NCBI GenBank assembly: GCA_934631985.1
Contig: CAKTYE010000026.1
Location: 1 to 30,987 of the forward strand
Direction: 5' to 3'
DNA: 30,987 nt
Origin: an uncultured Clostridia bacterium
GTDB lineage: Bacteria; Bacillota; Clostridia; Christensenellales; Aristaeellaceae
Below are positions 6,560 through 13,778 of this stretch, one piece after another. The position numbers were made by a program, and so were the translations under genes. A model generated the notes under the pieces. It saw nothing but the letters and a program-made list of their open reading frames with translations, did no database searches and had not been told where the DNA came from. Numbering within the stretch: the first letter of the stretch is position 1; each line of letters opens with the position of its first letter.

Positions 6560-6587
6560 TGCTTTCAGCTCCTTTCAAACCATTGCA

Positions 6588-8966
6588 TTACGCATTCACA
6601 TTGACCTTCTGGGTCAGGTGGTTTGCGTCATAGGGGTTCTTGCGAACCAGCAGGTACACCAGCGCAGCCAGCAGCACGAAGGCCACCGCAGTGCCCACGC
6701 CGAAGCCAGCGCCAGCGAACAGCAGGCCCAGCTGATACACAATCAGGGCGATCACATAGGCGAAGATGCACTGATAGCCAATCGCGAACCAGGTCCACTT
6801 CGCGTTGTTCATCTCACGCTTGATAGCGCCGATAGCCGCGAAGCAGGGAGCGCACAGCAGGTTGAAGATCATGAAGGCGTAAGCCGCCAGACGACCATGA
6901 CCATTGGAGGATTCGTTGAAGGCCGCCGCCACAGGGCTCAGAGCCGCTTCCTTTTCTTCCTCGCTCATGTCCTCATCGTCCACGATGTCCGCCGCGTCAT
7001 CCGCGCCGTACAGCACGCCCAGAACACCAACGACCTCTTCCTTCGCAACCAGACCCATCACAGTAGCCACCGTGGAGGGAGTGTTGCCGAAGCCCAGGGG
7101 CTTGAAGATGGTGGACACGGGAGCGCCAATCTTGCCCAGGATGGAGTAATCCAGGTCGCCGACCTCACCCCAGGTGCCGGGGTCACGGTCCATTTCGGGA
7201 GCCAGTTCGGGTTCAGCGGGTTTCTTTTCGTCCTTTTCCAGGGTGCCAGCCTCGGCCTTCGCATCATATTCAGCCTTGGCAGTCTCGTAATCCTGCACCT
7301 CGGTTGCATAAGCGTCCTTAGCTTCCTGCTGCACATCCGCGGCAGGCGCCCAGCCGTAGCTGCTGGTGAACCAGATCAGGATAGAGGACAGCAGAATGAC
7401 GGTACCGGCACGCTTCGCAAAGCTGGAGGCACGCTCCCACACGCTGTGCAGAACGTTCTTCGCACTCGGGAAGTGGTAAGCAGGCAGCTCCATAACGAAG
7501 GGAGCGGGGTCACCGGCAAACATCTTGGTCTTCTTCAGGATGATACCGCTGGTAACGATGGCCGCAACGCCGATGAAGTAAGCAGAGGTCGCCACCCAGG
7601 CGCTGCCGCCGAACACAGCCGCCGCGATCAGGCCGATGATGGGCATCTTCGCACCACAGGGGATGAAGGTGGTGGTCATGATGGTCATCTTGCGGTCCAC
7701 GTCGTTTTCAATGGTACGGGAAGCCATGACGCCGGGAACGCCGCAGCCCGTGCCGATCAGCATGGGGATGAAGCTCTTGCCGGACAGGCCGAACTTACGG
7801 AAGATACGGTCCATGATGAAGGCGATACGGGCCATGTAGCCAACGTCTTCAAGGATGGCCAGCAGGAAGAACAGCACGATCATCTGGGGCAGGAAGCCCA
7901 GCACCGCGCCAACGCCGCCGATGATACCATCGACCACCAGGCCGGTCAGCCAGCCCTCCGTGCCGATGCCCTCCAGCCAAGCGCGCACATTATCCTGCAC
8001 AATCTCGCCGACGAATACGTCGTTGGTCCAGTCGGTCACGATGGTGCCGATGGTGGACACGGAGATGTAGTACACAAACCACATGATGGCGATGAAGATC
8101 GGCAGTGCCGCCCAGCGGTTGGTCACCACGCGGTCGATCTTATCGGAAACGGTCAGCGCGCCCTTCGGCTTGCCCTTCTTCACGCAGGTGGAAACCAGCT
8201 TGTTGATGTAGGCATAGCGCTGATTGGTGATGATGGACTCCGCGTCGTCGTCCATCTCCTTCTCGCAGTCGGCAATGACCTTTTCAATGTCATTCTTGGT
8301 GCCGCTGGGAAGGCTCAGCTCAGCAGCGACCTTCTCGTCACGCTCGAACAGCTTGATGGCGTACCAACGGGTCAGATTGGAAGCAACCACGCCCGCGCCC
8401 GCCAGCAGATCCTCGATGTGGGCGATGGCATGCTCCACGCTGCCCTGGAACACATGAGGCAGCTCATGCGCCTGATGCTTCTGCGCGGTCTCCGCAGCCA
8501 GCTTCGCGGCGGACACGCTGCCCTCGCCCTTCAGGGCGGAGGTCTCGACCACCTGGCAGCCCAGCTCAGCGCCCAGCTTCTTCATGTCGATCTTGTCGCC
8601 GTTCTTGCGGACAACGTCGATCATATTCAGGGCAATGACCATGGGGATGCCCAGCTCGGCCAGCTGGGTGGTCAGATACAGGTTACGCTCGATGTTGGTG
8701 GCATCGACGATGTTCAGGATCGCGTCGGGCTTTTCATTGACCAGATAGCCGCGGGCCACAACCTCCTCCAGGGTGTAGGGGGACAGGCTGTAAATGCCGG
8801 GCAGGTCCTGAATGACGATGTTGTTGTCGCCCTTCAGCTTACCTTCCTTCTTTTCAACGGTTACGCCAGGCCAGTTGCCAACGTACTGATTGCTGCCCGT
8901 CAGGTCATTGAACATGGTGGTTTTACCACAGTTCGGGTTACCTGCCAAGGCGATCTTAATTGCCAT
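6588..8966 (-). CDS. feoB: Ferrous iron transporter FeoB
   Basis: A 792-residue Fe(II) permease with an N-terminal G-protein domain and a membrane core. The G domain has GNPNCGKT (9-16), DLPG (54-57) and NMID (114-117). The membrane part shows the two Gate motifs: GTGCGVPGVMASRT and TTTFIPCGAKMPI. Between membrane segments, at about residues 541-595, lies a charged Glu/Lys/Ala-rich stretch likely to be a soluble helical insert. The start is the ATG at 8966 with GGGAGG upstream; a 7-residue extension lacks a site. Upstream are two feoA genes, downstream the Cys-rich peptide. Expression is expected when iron is low, from the operator-bearing promoter at 9605-9634. Confidence 0.98.
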   Translation of the reverse strand: MAIKIALAGNPNCGKTTMFNDLTGSNQYVGNWPGVTVEKKEGKLKGDNNIVIQDLPGIYSLSPYTLEEVVARGYLVNEKPDAILNIVDATNIERNLYLTTQLAELGIPMVIALNMIDVVRKNGDKIDMKKLGAELGCQVVETSALKGEGSVSAAKLAAETAQKHQAHELPHVFQGSVEHAIAHIEDLLAGAGVVASNLTRWYAIKLFERDEKVAAELSLPSGTKNDIEKVIADCEKEMDDDAESIITNQRYAYINKLVSTCVKKGKPKGALTVSDKIDRVVTNRWAALPIFIAIMWFVYYISVSTIGTIVTDWTNDVFVGEIVQDNVRAWLEGIGTEGWLTGLVVDGIIGGVGAVLGFLPQMIVLFFLLAILEDVGYMARIAFIMDRIFRKFGLSGKSFIPMLIGTGCGVPGVMASRTIENDVDRKMTIMTTTFIPCGAKMPIIGLIAAAVFGGSAWVATSAYFIGVAAIVTSGIILKKTKMFAGDPAPFVMELPAYHFPSAKNVLHSVWERASSFAKRAGTVILLSSILIWFTSSYGWAPAADVQQEAKDAYATEVQDYETAKAEYDAKAEAGTLEKDEKKPAEPELAPEMDRDPGTWGEVGDLDYSILGKIGAPVSTIFKPLGFGNTPSTVATVMGLVAKEEVVGVLGVLYGADDAADIVDDEDMSEEEKEAALSPVAAAFNESSNGHGRLAAYAFMIFNLLCAPCFAAIGAIKREMNNAKWTWFAIGYQCIFAYVIALIVYQLGLLFAGAGFGVGTAVAFVLLAALVYLLVRKNPYDANHLTQKVNVNA

Positions 8967-9042
8967 GGTGATGTTCCTCCCTGTCAAAATGTTAGAATCC
9001 GCTAACCTTTCGTCAAAGGAAAAGCGGCTTGCACACTTGCGC

Positions 9043-9264
9043 TTACCGCACTTCGATCATTTCCGCGTCGCCCTTGCGCACGGACAGCTCATATCCGCGC
9101 ACCGTCAGTTCCATGGGGTCGCCCAAAGGCGCCACCTTGCGCACATACACTTCCGTGCCCTTGGTCAGCCCCATGTCCATGATCCGGCGCTTGAGGGCGC
9201 CCTCGCCGTGGAGCTTTTCGATGACCGCGTGCTCGCCGACCTTCACATCCCGCAAAGTCTTCAT
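9043..9264 (-). CDS. feoA: FeoA, second copy (SH3-like)
   Basis: A 73-residue FeoA domain, a small SH3-like cytoplasmic protein that supports FeoB. Visible features: MKTLRDVKVGEHAVIEKLHG, then the conserved turn RIMDMGLTKGTEVYVRKVAPLGDP and the final strand ELSVRKGDAEMIEV. GGGAGG lies upstream of the ATG. It is 76 bp before feoB and 43 bp after the other feoA. Two separate FeoA proteins may form a heteromer on FeoB (inference). Confidence 0.95.
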   Translation of the reverse strand: MKTLRDVKVGEHAVIEKLHGEGALKRRIMDMGLTKGTEVYVRKVAPLGDPMELTVRGYELSVRKGDAEMIEVR

Positions 9265-9307
9265 CGCTGCTTCCTCCCTTTCTTAGCTTCAGCCTGCCAA
9301 CCGTTTT

Positions 9308-9520
9308 TTACACCATGACTCGCATGGCCATGGTCTTGTCCAGGGCTACCCGGCTGTCCTTGACGGACAGAATCAGGTTGCCGCCCAGCTCGCTGACAAC
9401 GCGAACCTCCTCGCCCACCACGAAGCCCAGCTCCGCCAGGTGCTGGCGGACGTCATCGCGCCCCGTGATCTTCTTGATGGTGTTCACATCGCCTACGCTT
9501 GCCATTCCCAAAGGCATCAT
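9308..9520 (-). CDS. feoA: FeoA, first copy
   Basis: A 70-residue FeoA-domain protein and the first gene of the feo operon. LAELGFVVGEEVRVVSELGG matches the conserved FeoA turn, and KDSRVALDKTMAMRVMV is the closing strand. The start is ambiguous between neighbouring ATGs. The one at 9520 is taken because AAGGAGG is 6 bp upstream; the ATG at 9526 directly abuts that site. It differs clearly from the second copy in sequence, so this is not a recent duplication. Confidence 0.92.
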   Translation of the reverse strand: MMPLGMASVGDVNTIKKITGRDDVRQHLAELGFVVGEEVRVVSELGGNLILSVKDSRVALDKTMAMRVMV

Positions 9521-9535
9521 GTGCATCCTCCTTCA

Positions 9536-9556
9536 GTTAGATTCAAACTGTCTAAC
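9536..9556. promoter_or_regulatory. Operator-like dyad A (feo leader)
   Basis: GTTAG (9536-9540) and CTAAC (9552-9556) form an inverted pair with an 11-bp spacer. It carries the same half-site as dyads B-E but a different spacing, and lies just upstream of the first feoA. Confidence 0.45.
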
Positions 9557-9573
9557 CGCTGGGATATTTCTTA

Positions 9574-9589
9574 GTTAGCAGGCATTAAC
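9574..9589. promoter_or_regulatory. Operator-like dyad B (feo leader)
   Basis: GTTAG-N6-TTAAC lies just downstream of the predicted feo start near 9598. A further CTAAC half-site follows at 9592-9596. Confidence 0.6.
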
Positions 9590-9604
9590 CCCTAACTGGC
9601 GCTA

Positions 9605-9634
9605 AGTTTAACACCCTTAACGGTCTTCTGTCAA
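9605..9634 (-). promoter_or_regulatory. Sigma-A promoter of the feo operon
   Basis: Minus strand: consensus -35 TTGACA (9629-9634), 18-bp spacer, -10 TAAACT (9605-9610). Dyad C covers the -10 and part of the spacer. Confidence 0.7.
9606..9621. promoter_or_regulatory. Operator-like dyad C (on the feo -10)
   Basis: GTTTA-N6-TTAAC, the same spacing as dyads B, D and E with one change in the left half-site. Its overlap with the -10 region suits a repressor. Confidence 0.6.
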
Positions 9635-9715
9635 TACCTTTTTTGACATTTTCTGAAAAAAAATTTGAGGCATTGAACTTTTGAAATTTTTTCGCAATTT
9701 TTCTGCAAACAGGGG

Positions 9716-9745
9716 TTGACAGCCTGCGGGAGGGTATGCTATTCT
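9716..9745 (+). promoter_or_regulatory. Sigma-A promoter of the DUF3793-flavodoxin unit
   Basis: Consensus -35 TTGACA (9716-9721), 18-bp spacer, -10 TATTCT (9740-9745) with an extended TG (9737-9738). It mirrors the divergent feo promoter. An AT-rich tract (9640-9710) lies between the two. Confidence 0.75.
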
Positions 9746-9750
9746 GTCAG

Positions 9751-9770
9751 TGGTTAAGGCACTTTAACCA
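9751..9770. promoter_or_regulatory. Operator dyad D (perfect)
   Basis: TGGTTAA-N6-TTAACCA, 7-bp perfect arms, located right at the expected transcription start of the DUF3793 unit. Confidence 0.75.
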
Positions 9771-9802
9771 GTCGGCATGAAGCCGTTTTCTTTTCCGGAT
9801 AG

Positions 9803-9818
9803 GTTAAACCTCCTTAAC
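9803..9818. promoter_or_regulatory. Operator dyad E
   Basis: GTTAA-N6-TTAAC in the 5' leader of the DUF3793 unit, about 33 bp after dyad D ends. It is overlapped by the palindrome AGGTTAAACCT (9801-9811). Confidence 0.65.
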
Positions 9819-9902
9819 TTATTTGGATGAAGGCGCGCGACCCGGCCGTCCCGGGCAGGCCGAAATCAGCCATCTTCTTTATGGGAAAGGAGCGGCAAAG
9901 CG

Positions 9903-10466
9903 TTGATGCGGACAACCTTTGAGGAAACCATGATCGCCCACTGTGCAGCCACGCTGGCTGGGCATAAGGCCGGTAGTCTGTTCTCCTATCGTCTGAGTGC
10001 CGTAGAAAGCCCCGAGCAATACATGGCGACCCTCGCGCCGCTTCTGACCGCCAAGGGTGTGGAGGTGCGCTTGCTGAAGCGCTGCCAGGATGGATGCCTG
10101 GTCTATGTCTACCGTCCCGGGATGCTGGCGGGCATCCTTCGGGAAAAGGACACGGCGGACTTCCTCCACACCCTGGGTTATCCCACCGATGACCTGGACG
10201 GATGCTTCCGCCTTCTTTCGGAAAGGATACGCTGCGGCAAGGAATTTCCCCATGAGATCGGCGTTTTCCTGGCCTATCCCCTAGCGGATGTGCTGGGCTT
10301 CATCGCCAATCATGGCGACAACTACTGCTGCCTGGGCTGCTGGAAAGCCTACGGCAACGCGGAAGCCGCCGAGCGGCGGTTCAATCTCTATCGGAAATGC
10401 CGCCGCATTTACCTCAGCTGCTATCACCGCGGCTTTTCACTCAGCCGCCTGACGGTCGCTGCCTGA
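9903..10466 (+). CDS. DUF3793 family protein
   Basis: A protein of 187 residues that I assign to DUF3793, a clostridial family of unknown function, from the block FPHEIGVFLAYPLADVLGFI followed by the Cys-rich NYCCLGCWKAYG (about 116-150) and a basic tail. It is soluble, without signal peptide or membrane helix. The first codon may be TTG (9903; AAAGGAG ends 10 bp upstream) or the ATG directly after it (9906). The gene is followed after 73 bp by flavodoxin and is divergent from feo with shared operator-type dyads, so an iron-starvation role is likely. The clustered cysteines (NYCCLGC) could bind a metal or cluster; this is speculation. Confidence 0.85.
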   Translation: MMRTTFEETMIAHCAATLAGHKAGSLFSYRLSAVESPEQYMATLAPLLTAKGVEVRLLKRCQDGCLVYVYRPGMLAGILREKDTADFLHTLGYPTDDLDGCFRLLSERIRCGKEFPHEIGVFLAYPLADVLGFIANHGDNYCCLGCWKAYGNAEAAERRFNLYRKCRRIYLSCYHRGFSLSRLTVAA

Positions 10467-10539
10467 TACGCTTGTTCGCGGCTTTGCCGCTGAGCATACA
10501 TTATGAAACAGATTTTAGCTTTAGAAGGGAGTTTTTGAA

Positions 10540-10947
10540 ATGAGTAAGGTTGCTGTCATTTACTGGAGCGGCACGGGTCACACCGAGGCCATGGCTGAGG
10601 CTGTTGCGAAGGGTGCCGAAGGCACGCTGCTCACCTGCGCGGAGGTTCCCGCCGATGTGACCGCCCAATACGACGCTTTCGCTTTCGGCTGCCCCGCCAT
10701 GGGCAGCGAGACCCTGGAGGAGGATGAATTCGGCCCCCTCTTTGAGAAGCTGCTGCCTGACCTGAAGGGCAAGCGCGTGGCCCTGTTCGGCTCCTACGGC
10801 TGGGGTGACGGCGAATGGATGCGCACCTGGGAAGATGACTGCCGCAACGCGGGCGTGAACCTTGTTGCCGACAGCGTGATCTGCCAGGAAGACCCCGACG
10901 CGGACGCGCTTGCGTCCTGCGAAGCCCTGGGCGCTTCCCTGAAGTAA
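10540..10947 (+). CDS. Flavodoxin (short chain)
   Basis: A 135-residue FMN electron carrier, the length of short-chain clostridial flavodoxins. The FMN phosphate loop SGTGHTEAMA is at about 10-19, the second loop is FGCPAMGSETLEE (about 50-62), and the third FMN loop is GSYGWGDGEWM (about 85-95) with the stacking Trp/Tyr region. Flavodoxin usually replaces ferredoxin when iron is scarce, which fits its position after DUF3793 and opposite feo. A GAAGGGAG site precedes the ATG. A small GCGGC/GCCGC hairpin (10478-10490) lies in the gap after DUF3793, without a T-run, so the two genes are probably cotranscribed. Confidence 0.95.
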   Translation: MSKVAVIYWSGTGHTEAMAEAVAKGAEGTLLTCAEVPADVTAQYDAFAFGCPAMGSETLEEDEFGPLFEKLLPDLKGKRVALFGSYGWGDGEWMRTWEDDCRNAGVNLVADSVICQEDPDADALASCEALGASLK

Positions 10948-10994
10948 TTTCCTAATTTCCCGCTTTTCCTTCCTCCTCTGCATAACCATTGTCG

Positions 10995-11034
10995 CCCCGC
11001 GCCGTTTTGCATCGACGGCGCGGGGTATTTTCTT
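10995..11034 (+). terminator. Terminator of the DUF3793-flavodoxin unit
   Basis: A perfect 10-bp stem (CCCCGCGCCG at 10995-11004, CGGCGCGGGG at 11016-11025) is followed by TATTTTCTTG. Confidence 0.88.
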
Positions 11035-11042
11035 GTCTGCAT

Positions 11043-11082
11043 GAAAAGAGCCGGGCGTATGCTGTCACATGCGTCCGACTCT
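11043..11082 (-). terminator. Terminator of the secreted-protein gene
   Basis: An imperfect 15-bp stem (arms at 11047-11061 and 11068-11082, with mismatches that can form G-U pairs) is followed on the minus strand by TTTTC. Confidence 0.65.
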
Positions 11083-11097
11083 CTTGCTTTTTCACCC

Positions 11098-12411
11098 TTA
11101 TGGCTCCATCGCTATATGAATTGCTTGCTCCGTCATCAGCGTCGGTGCTGTTTCGCTGGAAACCACAATCACCGTTTTCACTGCATCCAGCTGCGCTTCT
11201 GTGATCTGATGCACCACCCTTCCCTTATATTCTGTACTCCACAACGCATCAAAGCCCAGCAGCTGCTTCACATGGTCATTTGTGTTTCCTCCAATGCTCT
11301 CAAAGGGATATGCCAGCGCAGTCCCTGTCGCGTCTCCAAGCTCAAAGCTGATCGGTCCAAAATAATCCACAGGCGTATAACCAATTTCAAAGCCGTCTTT
11401 TGTCAGTTTGCATTGATCCACCAGAATAGCTGTGCCATTGGCAAGCGTCACTTGCGCAGGTAACTCGTTCATCGCTACAGGTGTGCTGACATTTGCACTT
11501 TCCTGTGCAAAGGATAGCGGGACAATGGAAAGAGCAGTGCTTTCCATTCCGCCCAAGAACCATGCGTCGTTTCTCACCCATTGCGGCTGTTCCCTGGCAG
11601 CGCTTCCGCCACCTTGTCGACTTACAGTAAAAGTAGGCAGCGCTTGTCCCTGATCGTCCATCACCTGATAAGGCAGTTGTACATTATCTTCACCCGTTGC
11701 CTCATACGAAATGGACACGCGCCCGCCAAACGGTGTTTGTGCTACGCGCTCTACAACAAAATGGAAGTCTATTTCTGTCCCGTCCGCAGCTGCTGAAGTG
11801 CGCAGAGATACCTCCTGCTTCGGCGTTACTGCACGGGTCGTATCCGCAGCCTGACTTTTATCCACCGTCAGTGTAATCGTTTTTCCATCCGCCTGCTTTA
11901 TGCAAATGTTTTCATCCGCCGCTACAGGCCGTTCCAAGGCATAAGCGATCATGCACGCTTCCGTTGTCGCGTCCATGGGATAGCCTTCCCGATAGAGCAT
12001 CTTATCGATGCGCGTATCCCCCACAAACACATCATATAGCGGATACACAGCCGAGCTATAGGCCGCATGCAGCTCTCCCGCATAGTTGATGGGAGTGTTG
12101 CAATGCTGGGTAAAGAAAAGCACCAGCACATCATCCGTCAATGCTACATTCTGCACATGGATGTCATAACGTAGCTTGGGACGAATGCTTTCTACCGCGA
12201 AGGTAATGTCCGCCGCACCCGTAATCCCTTGGATGCTGCTTTGGTCGCAAATAAAGCGGCTTTGGTAATCTTGCAAATATGGAATTGCCGCCCCGTCATT
12301 CAGCTTTACCGTAGCATTGCCGGCTTCCGCCAGACACGTCGTGTTGCCGCCTGCTGCAAGCGCAAAAAGCAGCACCATTCCCATGAACAATCTTTGGAAA
12401 AACCTGCACAT
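11098..12411 (-). CDS. Secreted protein of unknown function
   Basis: A 437-residue protein with a clear N-terminal signal peptide: a basic start (MCRFFQR), a hydrophobic core at about 9-20 and a likely signal peptidase I site after CLAEA (about residue 30). The rest looks like beta-rich extracellular domains, with many Thr, Asp and Val residues. The C-terminus has no cell-wall anchor, SLH repeat or membrane helix. I do not recognise the family; a resemblance to the extracellular half of anti-sigma-type proteins is too vague to use. GGGAGG-type sites precede the ATG. By eye it is less GC-rich than its neighbours, a possible sign of transfer. It forms a single-gene unit between two terminators. 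Confidence 0.8.
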   Translation of the reverse strand: MCRFFQRLFMGMVLLFALAAGGNTTCLAEAGNATVKLNDGAAIPYLQDYQSRFICDQSSIQGITGAADITFAVESIRPKLRYDIHVQNVALTDDVLVLFFTQHCNTPINYAGELHAAYSSAVYPLYDVFVGDTRIDKMLYREGYPMDATTEACMIAYALERPVAADENICIKQADGKTITLTVDKSQAADTTRAVTPKQEVSLRTSAAADGTEIDFHFVVERVAQTPFGGRVSISYEATGEDNVQLPYQVMDDQGQALPTFTVSRQGGGSAAREQPQWVRNDAWFLGGMESTALSIVPLSFAQESANVSTPVAMNELPAQVTLANGTAILVDQCKLTKDGFEIGYTPVDYFGPISFELGDATGTALAYPFESIGGNTNDHVKQLLGFDALWSTEYKGRVVHQITEAQLDAVKTVIVVSSETAPTLMTEQAIHIAMEP

Positions 12412-12550
12412 ATTCCTTCCTCCCTCTCGCCTTTGTCCACCAAGCTTTTTTCAAAGCGTCTATTCATTAAACGCCGTAAAAGGAAAAAACCTTCCTGCAC
12501 TTTTCCAAAGCTGTGAAAATGTTACAAGTATCCCAGATTTCCTCAGGTAT
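12412..12550. other. Short gene-free gap upstream of the secreted-protein gene
   Basis: It holds the leader of the secreted-protein gene, including a small imperfect hairpin near 12455-12475 with GCGT/ACGC arms. I see no riboswitch and no confident promoter. Confidence 0.3.
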
Positions 12551-12590
12551 AGAAAAGCGCCCCCTCGACACCTTTGTCCGAGGGAGCGCT
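12551..12590 (-). terminator. Terminator of the CaCA antiporter gene
   Basis: A 12-bp stem with one mismatch (AGCGCCCCCTCG at 12556-12567, CGAGGGAGCGCT at 12579-12590) is followed on the minus strand by TTTTCT. Confidence 0.8.
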
Positions 12591-12612
12591 GCCTTATCTT
12601 TTTCACTTTGCC

Positions 12613-13551
12613 TTAGATCACCATAACCAAATACCCAGCATAAATCGCCAGCATCGCAATGCCCTGCACCTTCGAACCCTTCTGGCGAAGCAGCAGCGGC
12701 ACCAGACCCAGCAGCAGTACCAGCATGCAGGCTGGGAAGTCCACCGCAATGCTCTGCGCAGATACCGGCAGATGCCCGCCGGAAACCAGCGCGCACAGCG
12801 GCAGAATCAGCGACAGGTCGATGATGTTTGCACCAATGATGTTGCCAACGCTGAGGGAAGCCTGCTTCTTCGCAATCGCCGTCAGCGTGGTCACCAGCTC
12901 CGGCAGGGACGTACCCACTGCCACCAGCGTCACCGCAATGACCCGCTCCGGCACCCCGAAGAACAGCGCCAGGTCGCTGCCGCTGTTCACCAGCAGCTGG
13001 GAGCCAGCCACGATCGCCGCCGCACCAATGAGGAACTTCACACCGCTCATGACCTTTTCCTTGGTCGTAGCGCTCTGCTTTTCCCCGCGGCCCTCGTCCT
13101 GACGGGCGCTGTGCAGGCTCTCCACAATGTACAGCACCGCCACAACGATCAGCAGCACCGTTCCTACCCAGCCGAACGTGCCGCTCAGGCTGCTCACCCA
13201 CAGAAAGGCCATCGCCGCCACCAGCAGCGCCGCCTTTTTCCAGTTTTTCTTTCGGTCAAACACAATGGGCATGAAGATCAGCGCAATCGCCATGATGAGG
13301 CCACAGTTCGCCGTCACCGAGCCTACCGCGTTGCCGATGGCCATGTCCACCTTGCCCTCTGCCGCCGCAAAAATGGAAACCAGCATCTCCGGCATCGTCG
13401 TTGCCAGCGACACAATGGTCGCGCCGATGACGAATTTCGGAATGCCCGATACCTCGGCGATCCAGCTTGCCGCGTCCACAAACAGGTCGCCGCCCTTGAC
13501 GGTCATCACAATGCCCAGAATGAAAAGCCCCACCGTGATCCAAATGTTCAT
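12613..13551 (-). CDS. CaCA-family cation antiporter (YrbG-like), probably Mn2+-responsive
   Basis: A 312-residue inner-membrane antiporter of the Ca2+/cation antiporter superfamily, about ten hydrophobic helices in two inverted halves. The alpha repeats are clear: VIGATIVSLATTMPEMLVS (about 42-60) and VIAVTLVAVGTSLPELVTT (about 203-221), each with the acidic ion-binding residue, followed by GNAVGS and GNIIGANIID. A charged loop (about 146-166) separates the halves. The ATG has AAGGAG 9 bp upstream. The yybP-ykoY leader upstream senses Mn2+ in known cases, so manganese export rather than calcium exchange is the likely job; that part is inference. It is a single-gene unit with its own promoter and terminator. 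Confidence 0.92.
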   Translation of the reverse strand: MNIWITVGLFILGIVMTVKGGDLFVDAASWIAEVSGIPKFVIGATIVSLATTMPEMLVSIFAAAEGKVDMAIGNAVGSVTANCGLIMAIALIFMPIVFDRKKNWKKAALLVAAMAFLWVSSLSGTFGWVGTVLLIVVAVLYIVESLHSARQDEGRGEKQSATTKEKVMSGVKFLIGAAAIVAGSQLLVNSGSDLALFFGVPERVIAVTLVAVGTSLPELVTTLTAIAKKQASLSVGNIIGANIIDLSLILPLCALVSGGHLPVSAQSIAVDFPACMLVLLLGLVPLLLRQKGSKVQGIAMLAIYAGYLVMVI

Positions 13552-13573
13552 GCCCTCTGCTCCTTCTCAGCGG

Positions 13574-13620
13574 AAAAGAAAAAGAGACTTTTCCGCGCCG
13601 TTTTTGCACGGATAAGTCTC
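13574..13620 (-). terminator. Riboswitch-controlled terminator of the CaCA antiporter leader
   Basis: Minus strand: GAGACTT (13614-13620) pairs with AAGTCTC (13584-13590) around an inner CCG/CGG hairpin, followed by TTTTTCTTTT. GAGACTT is also the conserved 3' strand of the aptamer, so ligand binding and termination exclude each other: a Mn2+-on design. A second stem, GCGGAAAAG/CTTTTCCGC, overlaps the T-run. Confidence 0.75.
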
Positions 13621-13700
13621 ATGATTTCATGAACCGCCAGGCGAACAGGTCGCCAGGATGTTGACAGTTCAGCGCAGAATGCGCCCACTACTCCCCTATC
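13611..13700 (-). promoter_or_regulatory. yybP-ykoY (manganese) riboswitch aptamer
   Basis: Read on the minus strand, the leader has the class hallmarks: GATAGGGGAGTAG at the 5' side (13688-13700), an inner GTCAACATC followed by a GGCGA/TCGCC stem, GGCGGTTCATG, and the closing ATGAGACTTATC (13611-13622). GATAGG and CTTATC pair to form the outer stem. The size of about 90 nt is right. Known members bind Mn2+ and control Mn exporters and related cation transporters. Confidence 0.82.
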
Positions 13701-13709
13701 ACGGGAGTT

Positions 13710-13738
13710 AGTATAAGCTACCGTTCTTCGCTTGTCAA
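13710..13738 (-). promoter_or_regulatory. Sigma-A promoter of the CaCA antiporter
   Basis: Minus strand: TTGACA (13733-13738), 17-bp spacer, TATACT (13710-13715). The start near 13703 falls right at the aptamer's 5' end. Confidence 0.85.
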
Positions 13739-13778
13739 CCCCCCCAAACACTTTTCATGTTTCCTGCGGGCAGTGGGC

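Noticed and set aside
6474..9005. An 843-codon plus-strand frame opposite feoB
   Set aside because: It is the antisense shadow of feoB, with no ribosome binding site and a composition dominated by His, Gly and Gln.
9844..9861. A riboswitch in the DUF3793 leader
   Set aside because: The CGGCC/GGCCG stem and nearby pairs do not match any class known to me; the dyads explain regulation better.
10478..10490. GCGGC/GCCGC hairpin between DUF3793 and flavodoxin as a terminator
   Set aside because: The stem is only 5 bp and there is no T-run; at most it is a minor processing site.
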